A DNA stretch of 64,000 bases from Dendrophyllia cribrosa (taxonomy: Eukaryota > Cnidaria > Anthozoa > Scleractinia > Dendrophylliidae), in contig JAJLRJ010000011.1 in assembly GCA_024195265.1 (NCBI GenBank), forward strand, positions 1,491,366-1,555,365, read 5' to 3'. The number at the start of each line of letters is the position of its first letter. Within the stretch, counting starts at the first letter, position 1. Position numbers and translations under genes: made by a program. This document shows, one piece after another, positions 47,501 to 57,724 of this stretch. The notes under the pieces are model-generated. The model searched no databases. It was not told the origin of the DNA and worked only from the letters and a program-made list of their open reading frames with translations.

Positions 47501-50500
47501 CTTCATTCTCCATATCTTCGATCTGTTCCTTCTGCATTTTCAGTTTCGCATCTTTTCTCGCGAGCTCCTTTTTCAGAGACTGTACACTTCTTTCAGCAAC
47601 ATCGCGATTGTAGTTCGAGTTCATTACGCTCTCTTCCTTTTCCGAAAGATTACTTCTGAAACCATCGCTGATTTCTTTCTGCTTCTGCAGCCTTTTCTCC
47701 AATTCGGAATTCTCTTCCTTTGCGTATTTCAACTTTCTGTTAACTTCTTCAAGTTCTTCGTGCAAATCCGCGTTGTCCCTCAACGAATCCTCTACGTTTT
47801 GTTCAAGAGTTGCAGTCTTACCACGCATCTCTCTTAAAAATTCTTCCAATTCGTGAATGCTTTCTTCTTGATTCTCTTTCGTTGTTTCCAATTCGGAGAT
47901 ACTTTTCTTGGCTCGTGTTAATTCTTCCCTCAACTTCGCCTTTTCTTCCACCCCCTTGTTTTGCAGATCGTCTTTCTCCGCCATGCTCTTCTCAAGAATT
48001 TGAACTTTTCTTTGAACTGCATCATTTTCCCTATCTTTATTCTCAACTTTTTGTTTTAAAGCTAATCGCTTATCTTTTTCATATTCTAATTCCTTGCGGA
48101 GTTCTTTGTTGACCTTGTCAAGCTCTTCATTCTTGTCTTCTAACATTTCTTCTTTGGACAACAAATCCTCTAGTTTCTTCTCCAACTTCGTGAGCTTTTC
48201 TTTCAGCTCGTCATTCTCTGTCTCCATTTTCTCAATACTCTCGCGCGCGTTTGCAAATCTTTGTTGAAGCAGTTGTTCGTTTGAAAGTCCATTGTCCCTC
48301 GCCATTTCAAGATCTGAAACATTCTCCTCCGCAGCTCTTAGCTTCCTCTCTAATATCGCAATTTTGTCCTGACATGAATCCAGGGTTTCTTGTGCTTTCT
48401 CAAATTCCTTTTCTGTCTCGTTGTAGTCCCTCTCCAAAGCGCGATACTCATTTTGTCGCGCCTCCAGTTGCGTCTCCAGCGTCGTGATTCGCTCTTTGGC
48501 TTCGCGCAAGTTTTTTTCCGTTTGCGAATTTTTGTCTTCGCCTCTCTCAAACGCCGTTTCGAGGTCTGTTATGCTTTCGTGAGCCGCTAACAACTGTTGT
48601 TCAAGGGCTTTCTTTTCCTCGTTGGACTCCTTCAGTAAATTTTCTAGTTCTTTGTGATTTTTATCTGCCTGTTCCACACTTTTCTTCAAACTCTTATTTT
48701 CTTCAGTCAATTTTTTGGCCTCATTTTCGTGATCTTTCGCCTTTTCAAAAAGTTGTTCCACTTTTTTCTCTTCTGTGGAGATCTTTCTTTTATCCTCGCT
48801 TTTCTTCTTTTCCAAAGCTGCAATTTTCTCGTCTCTTTCATTGATATCATGCTCCAATTCTTTTTGATCATGTAGAAGTCTTGCCTTTTCTTGTGAAACT
48901 GTGTAAAACTGTTCTTTGCTTTCAATCAACTCGGCTTGCAGATCCGATATCTCGGTTTGATTGTTGCCCGATATAGACTTAATTTCAGTGTAACGTTCTT
49001 CAGAAATCGATAGCTCTTCCCGTAGTTCTTCTATATCATTTTCTTTTTCTCGAATGGCGTCTTCCATCTTCAAAACTGTTTTTTCGTTCTCTTGATGAGA
49101 ATTTTCTAAGGCTTGTTCAGCGTCTTCTAACTGTTGCCTTAAATGCTCGTTTTGTGTTTGCAAATCCTCCAAACTTTCAGTAAGTTTCTTCTGTTTACCC
49201 TCTTCGACTGCGACCTTTTCTGTCAACTCGTCAACTTCACGTTCCAATTCTGCAGAGCCTTGTTGTTCAATAAGTATTTGCTGTTGCAAAGCTTTCGATT
49301 CTCTGTCCATTTTTCGATACGCCTGCTCCATCTCGCCAAGCTGAACTTGTAAACTTGCATTGCTGTCTTCCGATTGATGCAAAAGATCTCTTAAAGATTT
49401 CTCTTGGGTGCGTGAATTGTTCTGTTGTTTTTCCAAGTCGAAAATTATATTCTGTGCTTTAAGCAACTGCTCTTCATTGTCATAAGCTGTATCCTTGGAG
49501 TTGTCAACAAACGATTGCAGACGCTCTCGTTCCTCGCATAGCACGGACAGCTCTTTTTGTAACTTAGCAACTTCATTATCCTTCGCTGACAATTCTTCTT
49601 GCATTGTTTTCTGAAGCTCCGCCCTGTTCTCTTGTTCAGCTCTACACTCGTTTTCTATCTCTCTGAGATTTTTTTGAGTGTGTGTAAGCTCTGATAGCAG
49701 TTCGTCGCGCTCTCCGTTCATCTTCGCCAAAAGTGTCTCAAAATCGTCAATTTTTCCTTCCAGTTCTTCGATTTTATTTTGTAGTTCCTCTCTGTTCTTC
49801 TGAGTAGCTTTACACTCATTCTCCATCTCTCTCAGGTTTTCCCTCGTATCTTTCAACTCTAACAACAGTTCTTCATTCTCAGTGTTCACCTTCGCCAAAC
49901 TTGATTCATAGTCTTCAATTGTATCTCTCAATTCTTCAGCTTTACTTTGCAGCTCTTCCTTGTTTTCCTGAATGGCTTTACCCTCATTTTCCAGGTTCTC
50001 TCGAGTACGTGTCAACTCAGATAACAATTCTTCGTTCTCTGCGCCCAACTTTGCCAAACGTTTTTCACAATCTTGAACTTTTCTTTTAAGTTCTTCAGGT
50101 TTCTTTTGAAGTTGAGTGATTTCCACTTGAGAAGGTTGCGTGTTTAGTCCATCTGATTCATCCATGAAATCGATAAGGCTTTCCTCGGGCCCATTTTCCA
50201 AACAAACCGCTGCGTTTTCTGGGATTGTTTCCAGTACAGGCTGTAAAAATGATTTTTCTATCGGATGCTCATCGAAAGCAAGCAAATTCTCTTCCTCTAC
50301 CTGGGACTCTAATGTTTCCGCGTTGTCACTTTGTGTTACAAAACTTAGCTTTTCTTCCAAAGCCTGTGTCAACACTTTCTCCTTCTCTTTTAGCTCATTC
50401 CTTTCATCAATCACCATACGAAGTTCTTCGTTTATTTGTAGGTGTAAACTCCTCGCTTCCTGTTCTTGATCTTTAAGATTCTCATTCTCGGCTATCACTT

Positions 50501-52724
50501 CTGCCAATTTCTTCTCTGTTTCTCTGAGTCTGCGAGTTGCGAGAACTAAGTCCGCGCGAGTTTTTTCATTCTCGGCGCTCGTGTCAAGAATTTCCTCGTA
50601 CAGAACAGGGTATTGAGGTTGGGAAAGAATTTCTCTTCTTAGTCTGTCGATAGCCCTTTCTCGTTCCATGTCAGAGAACCCACTATCTGGGCTAGCTGGG
50701 TCTGCTATGGGATAAAGTGGAGAGCTATCTTTCACTGCGCCTTCTCTAAAAAGATACTTAGCGGGCAGTTTTCCAGATCTTAGCAGGTCTAATTCTTGTT
50801 CAAGTAGTCTCCTCGACATGCGTAAACCCTCCATCTCTCTGTTTTTCTTGAGAATTTCATCAGTCAACGCGTCCATTTCATTATGGAGCTCTACCAGCTC
50901 ATTTTGTAACTCTTTTATTCTCTCGTCCTTTCTCTTCATCAAAGTATCATGCGCGTCGAGTCTCATTCTCTGCAAAGAATTTTGCTCGCGCGCGTTTTGC
51001 AGTGCCTCTTCCAATTCCTCGATTTCAGTTTTGCTAGTTTCGAATTCCTCCCTCATTCTTTGGTTTTCATCGTTTAATCGTTCTTTCTCTGCCATGATAT
51101 CAGTCATTCCTTCATCCCCTACATCATCCCTTTGACGTTTTTCTAACTGTCTCTCCAGAGAAGCAATTCTTTGTCTACAATCCTCTGCCTCCGCTTGTAA
51201 ATCTCTCTTTTTCGCCTCGCTGGAGTCGTAAAACCCGCGCAGTTGTGCCAGCTCTTTCTTCGTAAGATACAACTGTTGCTCAACTTGAGTGTACTTCTCC
51301 AGGTTCGTGATCACCTCTCGCCCTAACTCATTTTCTCTATCTTCATGTCCTTGTCGCTGCTGCTCTAGTTCGCCAACTTTGCTCTCCAAGTCGTGTAGCT
51401 TCTGTTTCATTTTCGAGATCTTATTGCCGTTCGCCTCCGTTGTCGTTTCGGAGCTTAAGCGATCAATCTCCCTGTCCGCGTTCTCTTTCTGTAATCTTTC
51501 GTTCTCGATCTTAAGCGAACGTTCTTCGCCTCTAACAGCGGTCAGTTCTCGTTTCATGGCCTCCACGGCCCTTCTTAAGCCTTCGTTCTCTTTTGTAACA
51601 GAAGCAAGGAATCGTTCTTTGTCATTCAATTTATCTCTGTAACTTTCGCATTTACCGCGCAAGGCTAAAATCTCCTTCTCTAACTCGGACAAATTTCCAC
51701 CAGAAATGTTCGCTTTGGAATTTGCATCGTTTATACACCTCTGTAAATATCTCGTCTCTTCTGTGGCGGTGTTCAACTTTTCTCTCAGCGTACTTATTTG
51801 CTCTTCGCTAAACTGAAATTCTTGTTGCAGTCTTGTTTTATCTTGCTCAGCATTAAGTCGATTCGCGTTCACCCTTAAAACTTCATCTTGAAGATTTTTA
51901 ACGTCTTCGTGCAAACCTAGGTTTTCAGCTTTCAAGCGCTTGACCAAACTATCTTTAGACATGACATCTTTGTTGTAAGACTCGCACAATTTTTCCTGGA
52001 GAGCTACTTTCCTCTCCATTCTAGCAAAGTCATTTGTCTCGTATTTGCGAAGCATTTCTCTCAAACGTGAATTTTCCTTCATTAGAGTTTCGCTAAGCTC
52101 ATCGTGTTCAACAAAACCAGGAGACAGTCTGTAGCCGTTTTCACGTGTGCAACCACTTTCGGCTTTTAGCTGCATATTTTCTCGTCGTAATTTCTCTACG
52201 TCCATTTCTAATGTTTGTTTATCTACTTTCAGTCGCTCAATACAAGCGTCCTTCTCCGCCGTTTCTTTGTAATGTTCCTGACAAATTTCATGATGTTTCG
52301 CGAGTTGTGCGTGCATTGTTTCAAAGCTGGATATTAATTCGTCCTTCTGATCCTCCATTTGCTCGAAGTACGCGAGCAAAGCGACTTTTAAATCATCTTC
52401 TAATTTAGACACCTGTAGACCTAGTACTTTGACTAGACTCTCGCGGGCAACACTCGATTTATCATTCAATCCGTTAGTGCTTTGTGCTTGGAAATCAAAA
52501 TGCGGCGATTCCATCCCCACTCCAGAACTCCTCTCATCACTATCATGTTTATAATCATCGAATCCATTCACGCTTTCCATCCACGGCGACAAAATACCAT
52601 TTTGCCCGTTGAAACCGTCTGTTGTATTCTTTGGATCGGTCAGGGCTCTTAACTTTGCGAGTGTTTCTTTTGCCATTGCAAGTTGTTTAAGAATATACTC
52701 TTTGTCTCGAGCACTATTCGCCAT
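44508..52724 (-). CDS. Giant intronless coiled-coil scaffold-like protein, 2,738 residues
   Basis: One uninterrupted frame from ATG 52724 to TAA 44508. I do not recognise an orthologue. Residues about 105-1850 are Glu/Lys/Leu-rich heptad sequence, almost continuous coiled coil. Near residues 885-1045 three units of about 50-56 residues repeat (LAKxxxENEELLxEL...ENL...ENExKAxQxNxEELQ). The C-terminal third is unstructured: a Thr/Pro/Ser tract near 1911-1990, several YQQP motifs near 2050-2185 (IDYQQPxLxEPP), three PxxP units near 2455-2560 (RPPKPxVPAEFAN) that could bind SH3 domains, and three 40-residue units near 2590-2700 (RTVIxPKPTGxQKK...RSAQYHIEE). No membrane segment or motor domain is visible. 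Length and layout resemble golgin, centrosomal or tether scaffolds, but that is analogy only. Intronless structure is unusual beside intron-rich neighbours. Confidence 0.85.
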   Translation of the reverse strand: MANSARDKEYILKQLAMAKETLAKLRALTDPKNTTDGFNGQNGILSPWMESVNGFDDYKHDSDERSSGVGMESPHFDFQAQSTNGLNDKSSVARESLVKVLGLQVSKLEDDLKVALLAYFEQMEDQKDELISSFETMHAQLAKHHEICQEHYKETAEKDACIERLKVDKQTLEMDVEKLRRENMQLKAESGCTRENGYRLSPGFVEHDELSETLMKENSRLREMLRKYETNDFARMERKVALQEKLCESYNKDVMSKDSLVKRLKAENLGLHEDVKNLQDEVLRVNANRLNAEQDKTRLQQEFQFSEEQISTLREKLNTATEETRYLQRCINDANSKANISGGNLSELEKEILALRGKCESYRDKLNDKERFLASVTKENEGLRRAVEAMKRELTAVRGEERSLKIENERLQKENADREIDRLSSETTTEANGNKISKMKQKLHDLESKVGELEQQRQGHEDRENELGREVITNLEKYTQVEQQLYLTKKELAQLRGFYDSSEAKKRDLQAEAEDCRQRIASLERQLEKRQRDDVGDEGMTDIMAEKERLNDENQRMREEFETSKTEIEELEEALQNAREQNSLQRMRLDAHDTLMKRKDERIKELQNELVELHNEMDALTDEILKKNREMEGLRMSRRLLEQELDLLRSGKLPAKYLFREGAVKDSSPLYPIADPASPDSGFSDMERERAIDRLRREILSQPQYPVLYEEILDTSAENEKTRADLVLATRRLRETEKKLAEVIAENENLKDQEQEARSLHLQINEELRMVIDERNELKEKEKVLTQALEEKLSFVTQSDNAETLESQVEEENLLAFDEHPIEKSFLQPVLETIPENAAVCLENGPEESLIDFMDESDGLNTQPSQVEITQLQKKPEELKRKVQDCEKRLAKLGAENEELLSELTRTRENLENEGKAIQENKEELQSKAEELRDTIEDYESSLAKVNTENEELLLELKDTRENLREMENECKATQKNREELQNKIEELEGKIDDFETLLAKMNGERDELLSELTHTQKNLREIENECRAEQENRAELQKTMQEELSAKDNEVAKLQKELSVLCEERERLQSFVDNSKDTAYDNEEQLLKAQNIIFDLEKQQNNSRTQEKSLRDLLHQSEDSNASLQVQLGEMEQAYRKMDRESKALQQQILIEQQGSAELEREVDELTEKVAVEEGKQKKLTESLEDLQTQNEHLRQQLEDAEQALENSHQENEKTVLKMEDAIREKENDIEELREELSISEERYTEIKSISGNNQTEISDLQAELIESKEQFYTVSQEKARLLHDQKELEHDINERDEKIAALEKKKSEDKRKISTEEKKVEQLFEKAKDHENEAKKLTEENKSLKKSVEQADKNHKELENLLKESNEEKKALEQQLLAAHESITDLETAFERGEDKNSQTEKNLREAKERITTLETQLEARQNEYRALERDYNETEKEFEKAQETLDSCQDKIAILERKLRAAEENVSDLEMARDNGLSNEQLLQQRFANARESIEKMETENDELKEKLTKLEKKLEDLLSKEEMLEDKNEELDKVNKELRKELEYEKDKRLALKQKVENKDRENDAVQRKVQILEKSMAEKDDLQNKGVEEKAKLREELTRAKKSISELETTKENQEESIHELEEFLREMRGKTATLEQNVEDSLRDNADLHEELEEVNRKLKYAKEENSELEKRLQKQKEISDGFRSNLSEKEESVMNSNYNRDVAERSVQSLKKELARKDAKLKMQKEQIEDMENEAEKAGRKVKETESANKRLTNENERLVKELADIKAKVAKLEAMLKERGNAVSESDVPVVRVSEVQSSPMGAENLIRDWSDKLSTAQVKVTDLEKELLRDIKKHEAKVHRTRPVPPELRRKSADNVLTDYPRPSRFRSRQRPNTSRDSSVDSLRSTQSMLDYLDERIVDEKFISAGLPVASNTGLPLALNTGSPVASATATPMASETGTPLPSENATPVPSETSTPVAAGNGTPVTSDTESSAGLPVTTTARVKSVNVPLKTPGTANDNEFTTKQESQWREDSEKESDSLSKNKNPFDFNLEDILEPHIDYQQPLVSKAPSLSSEKTAFSNKEEDLVDEIVGKEPALNIDYQQPILIEPPKHLFDVRSESDSDQRNNYQQAPDRADIIADAKTETTPDQHSIDEQPRNEDLPQDIFHLQPTKDKAGNVFDNSDMKTDEEPNLQSHYQQPLLIEPPSDDMFQFESVHSDNSSSLTNVTDLTFQSPSPVFPEHALLVNLDPLDAPDSHLYNKDNEEILDPFEQLMRDTQYKDREQFDINDIDDVNDDVDVTNNLLFDLQEPAPMSFDHGSKEPINSIDTDNMTHGASVVSPPVPYESKRTSHTSDLGYGNRQPMNAVSNDHVTDEESGDVIDLPNRTHSDVTDAPKIIEPVSPARKMKENLTPVLFPRRDKNQNNKDNDGKMGEKSDAKPYSVMIMVDDEIVEKPSGKELNPSDDGKKPGRPPKPMVLEGLANVEEEEISTSPSTIRKKLENEVVRTPSGRSLNSADGGNVKPTRPPRPVVPAEFANTQGKEAYTPPGEIKKELTENKTSYPAEVGKKKPKRPPKPLVPAEFANTEDDAFKSPSQIRKELEEASKRGQRTVIGPKPIGRQKKLQVAENRSAQYHIEEIKKESEADQRTVIGPKPTGRQKKTQVTENRSAQYHIEENKKESEADQRTVISPKPTGSQKKHQVAQNRSTQYHIVEENKKENAADHAQVTEQKDEEEEMGKGRLLKLIAAFNKK

Positions 52725-52739
52725 GTTGACTCCAATAAA

Positions 52740-55050
52740 AAACGAGCGTCGGGTAAATCCGCTTTGCTCTTGTCTAGCAAACCAAGGTGATTTTATCGCG
52801 GTGTAAAAACAAACCTTTGTATCATAAGTTTCGTTGGTGAATAATCATACTGGCATTTTGCATCGATGAACTTTTGGCTTTTCGATAAAAGCGTCTACCA
52901 TGTTTCAAGCTTGCACAGAAATCGGTTTTCGCAATCGTATGGCTTCTTTTCAAAGCGTAGGAGTTATTTTAACGCGTGATAAAAGCTACAATCCGCACCG
53001 CAGCACTAAGATACGACAATTATTACCCGCAAAAATTATACAGACGGTCTTTTACTGCCACTGAAGCAAGGCAAGCTCTCCACCCGTGTTAATTATTGCC
53101 AAGAAATGCGACGTCCTTCAAAACGAGAGTTTTTCGATTTCCCACGATGACAGGAGCATAATTTCGGAAATATACCGCCGATTGCTCGCTGGAAAAGACC
53201 ATTTAACCTTGTAGAAGAGCGAGCGATATTTATTATGCAAAAAGCCAGTGTTTTATTATTTTCCGCTTTTTCTCGCTTCTTTGTGATTCGCCAGTGTTTT
53301 ATTTACAACAGGTGCTCCTGTCAGTTTCAGTGGGTATGGAAACTGGTGTCTTTTCTCGGCTTCTGATTGGCTGTTGAGGGCTTATGATAGCTGTGTATTA
53401 GGAAATACGCTTCGCTTTTGAATGGTTTATAAGAACGGACCAAAATTATAATTTCCTTTTGGAAAGTTAAATATTCGTGTTTATTTTAATTATAAATAAA
53501 TAGCGGAATATGTACTTTATTCTCTGTACGTCAATTTTGATATTGCTTTTGTGTACTGCCTGCGATATTTGACTCTCCAATTTCGACAGAATATAAATAG
53601 TGAATTGACATTAATTTCTTAACCACAAGTGAATGCGATTTGTACGAAAAGAGGGCTTGCAAAGACTTCTAAGACTATAACGATGCATCATAAACTCAAC
53701 CGTGATTTTTAAAATCAATTTAGTTTTGTTTCATTTAGTTTCTCTAATTGCCTACGAGCAGATTTGCATGAAACAGTCGGTAATTAAATCCGCCTCTTCT
53801 GTTTATAAATTATATTGGCAGTTTATTTTGGCTCGTTCAATGAATTCCGTGTTTGTTGCCGCTCAATTATTGAAACCTTTACATAAAAGCGATGAAATTG
53901 ACAATAAATTATTCAGTTTATCAGTTTGAGGAAATACCTTTTCTTTGTTCATTTTTTACAGCTTGCAAATAATGCCCGAAAAAAAAAACAGATCCTATTT
54001 CATGTTACAAACCGAACTGTTTGCTCGTTTTGACCGCAAAATATTGTTACTAGAAACTAGGTAAATATGAGTGATTATGGTTTTTACGGGCTAATATATG
54101 CAAGTTTCTCTGGATGATAATTATGATGACTTTCAAGCGTAAGTCAGTACGGGGTTTCCGGACAACTCGTCCTTGTCAATTATACTGAGTTAAAGAAAAA
54201 CACGATAAGGGTAACTTTATTTTCTCACAATTCAATTATCTATTGGAACGTGAACAAATCTTGCATCCTCCGCAAAGACAAACAAAATGGCAATTTAATT
54301 CTACTTAAACTGTTAAATAATTGTGATAACGAATCCGTGATAACTTTCAAGCTGTTTAGCGACCGGGCGCTTTATTTTACAATGGTAGCTCAAGGGAGGC
54401 GCTCATGGAGAGGGGGCGGTTATTTCTTTTTTGACAAGAATACGCGAGCGTGAAAAGCACTTTAATGAACAATAACAGAAAATGTACAATTCGCATAGTC
54501 AGAACATCGGCAGCAACGTTTTGCATAGTCAAACCAAGGGTAACAATGGTTCGCATAGTTGAGAACAACGATCAACGGTAACAACGGTTCGCATAGTCAT
54601 AATATAATTCGCCATTATACCTCGATGTCTTCAATGTCACTTTCTTCGATAACATATCTTTCTAGCGTTGCATCTTCAAGGGGTCGGGGGGGGCGCTTAT
54701 TGAAAGGAGGGTGGTAAATCGAAGCATAACAGCAGGTTTACGGGGTTTCTGAACACCTTTTTCTTGTCAATTGTCCTGAATTAAAGAAATACGCGATAAG
54801 GGTAACTTACGGTAATTATTTTCCTGCAATTTAATAATCTATTTGAACGTGGAAAAAACATTACATCTAGTCGAGACAATTAAAGACAAACAAAGCAGTA
54901 ATTTAATTATACTCAAACTGTTGCAAATGGGGCAAGTTTATAGAAAATGACCTCTGCACCACCGGCTGTAAGACGCCGGAAAAGTGACCCATATACGTAA
55001 ATTACGAGATAGAAAACTATACTTTCCCCTATCCACTTACATAAAATTTG
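52740..55050. other. Intergenic region upstream of the giant coiled-coil gene
   Basis: No gene seen. A pair of diverged direct repeats (aaacacgataagggtaactt) lies near 54,180-54,340 and 54,770-54,930. Between them are about four ggttcgcatagtc units and ggggcgcttatt sequence, probably one composite element. Confidence 0.5.
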
Positions 55051-55057
55051 GATGTGA

Positions 55058-55308
55058 GAGCGATTTTCAATTGATTCGGATTAAAAGAATTTCAAAAATA
55101 ATTTCACACTTGTTGCTTTTGGTTGTGCATTTCTACGCTTTCTGATTGGCTAAAAAAATCTCGCCACCTTTTCAACCAATCAGAAGCAAAACCAATCGTG
55201 ACTTGCTCGGGCGTGTTTTCCCGCGCTTGGCGCTGGCTACATGTATTTGCTTCGAGTTCTAATTGGTTCAAAGGATTCAGTGTCTGCGTTAGTTGTGATT
55301 GTTTGATT
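55058..55308 (-). mobile_element. MITE-C copy truncated by a G-rich element
   Basis: Reverse-orientation copy. One terminus (gagagcgattttcaattg) is present. The other is replaced at about 55,309 by the cccccggggg end of the element at 55,309-55,922. Confidence 0.65.
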
Positions 55309-55922
55309 ACCCCCGGGGGGGGAGTACTCAGGTATGATAATGAGAGGGTTGTCCAATATACACGCACAATCCGTTTTTCCGTTCCCGTTCCGTGAAAGCT
55401 AAGTTACGGTCCGTTGAATTCCTTCCGACCGTGATAATGAGATGCACGCTCCGTATACAGACAGAACACGGACCGTAAGCAAGGATGACGGACCGAACAA
55501 AATGTACGTAAAGTTAGGTTGCGGACCGTAAGTAAGCATGACGATCCGTACGTTTTGTATGGACCGTCAACGTTTACTCACGGTCCGTATCAGTGCGACA
55601 ATATTGGACATGACTGAATAGTGAGACGGGGAGGTGCGAAGGTCTTTTTGGGGTTTGAAATTTGCGATCCGAGGACCTTTTTTGTGTTAGAAATTTTGTG
55701 GTGACTTTTTGGGGGTAAAAGATTTTGGTGAGGATTTTTTGGGGACTAGGCAAAAAGCGTTACCGTTCAATGCAAAGAGAAAGGACGTTTCGAGGATTAG
55801 GTTCTGGGCTGTTGGTCATTTTGAGGGCTGGTTTTAACCTAATAGGACTTTTGGGGGGTCTAACAATTTGGCCTCATTCGCAGCTCCCCGTCACTATTAG
55901 AGCTAAGTACCCCCCCCCCCCC
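55309..55922 (+). mobile_element. G-rich TIR element, longer relative with internal repeats
   Basis: Ends with the same CCCC/GGGG-AGTAC termini as the 6.0-kb element. Between about 55,375 and 55,590 it carries a degenerate array of cggaccgtaagtaagcatgac. Confidence 0.6.
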
Positions 55923-56793
55923 TGATTTTTTCCATAGACTCACAAAAGATGTCCAATACCTACACTTGACATATAAATATGTTTTTACTTTAATATCGTC
56001 CCAGAAGAACTAACGGTGGTTTAAACGGCGGCCTGTTGGGGATCAGAACAATGAAATTTTAATCTTTTGAGAATAAATCTCTATTTTCGTGCAAAAAATA
56101 TTTCTGACCGCTCGGCTACCGTAAAAACTACCTTTAGAAACACGGTGAGATGACATTGGACAAACATTCTGCCTTAGAAAATATTGTACACCCTATTTCA
56201 ATTTAGCCAGCAATGCAGTTGTCTTTTGGTAAGCGAGCGCTGATGAACTTTAAAATTTGTTTACGTGTTTCGCCGTCATTTTGGTTTAGCAAAATATAAC
56301 TGGTACTGGGGAGTAGTGAGAGAGGGTAAGAAACCCACCTCTTCAGTTAACCGCGGTCATTTGCAAAAAGTTATGGTTGTCATTTTCACTGTTTAAAGTT
56401 AAATACATTGCCAATACACTGTCAATTCACTAAACGTTTTGAAAATTTACTAAAAAAAGGTTCTAAGCGTTTAAAAACTGTGAACTGCCGAATTGCCGGC
56501 GCCATTTGCCAACATAATTTTGATCAGGCGCAAAGAGTTTTGGTCAGTTTTCAACCAAAAGAAGCTCATTATTTTGAGAAAAATTAAAAGATAGTTACGT
56601 CAACTAATTTTCTTATGCATCCTTGCCCATATTTCCATTTAATATTAAAAAAATCCCACTAAATAAAACGAAAAACGCCTCGGACGTTTGACCGTGGTGG
56701 ACTTCTTCAGCCGCTTCTCTTGACTCGCACCAATCCCCTGGTTTACTCGGCAAGCGTTTGCCCCCCAAAATACGCTTGCATTGCAGGCTGTTT

Positions 56794-57044
56794 TTAATTC
56801 CAAACTGAAACATATAAATTATGGGATTTGACATCAATGTCCAGTCTTATTGACTGCTGTGGAAGGTTTTTAACATCAATATGAAGAGTGGGAGTGTCTG
56901 TTTCATTATCTGAGTCTGATTCTCTTTCTTCCAGCTGTCTCTTGCACCGCTCGTACGCTCTTTGACTGAGTATCAAATCATCCTGCAAGCTCTGAATCTC
57001 GCTTTCAAACTCTTCAATCCGCTGCTGCAAGGTGCTTACCTGAT
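56794..57044 (-). CDS. Isolated coiled-coil exon of an unidentified gene
   Basis: An open segment begins after an acceptor-like CAG at 57045 and reads STLQQRIEEFESEIQSLQ, a short coiled coil, then an acidic Ser/Asp/Glu stretch, then about 20 residues ending in a stop at 56794. It has no ATG, so it would be a terminal exon. Only the phase-0 reading stays open. The 48-nt exons further right are phase 1, so direct joining to them is not possible. Composition looks coding, but no homologue is recognised and a pseudogene fragment is possible. Confidence 0.4.
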
Positions 57045-57235
57045 TGACAGAAATGTCAAAGGCACATCTCAGCTATTTTTATTTTTATTTATTTTCTCTT
57101 TTCGGAGATACTAGCAGAAATGCTACTCTAAATCCGATTTAAAAAAAAAATTTCCAAAACGGGGGAAATGAAGATCGAAACGACATAAAAAAAACAAAAA
57201 AACAAACACGAATACCTAGAATACAAACAATACCA

Positions 57236-57720
57236 TACGAAAGTAATCAGGCTCGATAGCTTTCATTTGAATGGTCATACCTTGTGGTTTTGTCCACAGA
57301 CCCAAAAGTTAGAACCACCTTGTACAGCATAATAAACAGTACCGCTGGAAAGTATTGCTCAATCGCTTTCATTTGAATGGACACAGTTAAGGATTTTATT
57401 CACAGGTTCATTGTATGTTTGTTAATTTTTTGGCTGGTTAGGTCTCTCGCAGACCCTACGTATACCGTTAGCATCATTATCGTCTGCGGTCCTTTGCAGA
57501 TTTAACCTTCAGTTAGAACCACCTTGTACAGCATAATAAACAGTACCACAGGAAAGTACTGCTCAGTAGCTTTCATATGAATGGTTACACTTTAGGATTT
57601 CATCCACAGACTCAAAAGATAGAACCACCTTGAACAGCATAATAACAACACCACAGGAAAGTACTGCTCAAAAGCTTTCATTTGAATGGTCGCACTTCAG
57701 ATATCCTTCACAGGTTCTAG
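57236..57720 (-). repeat. MITE-A-derived minisatellite, long array with insertion
   Basis: Four to five diverged units of about 93 bp (agaaccaccttgtacagc, ggaaagtactgctcaa, ttgaatggtcac), interrupted near 57,410-57,510 by about 100 bp of unrelated sequence. Same subfamily as the array near 26.1 kb. Confidence 0.65.
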
Positions 57721-57724
57721 AGTA

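Noticed and set aside
44537..51642. Numerous frames on both strands within 44.5-51.6 kb
   Set aside because: They are antisense or shifted-frame shadows of the 2,738-residue gene, favoured by its Glu/Lys-rich codons.
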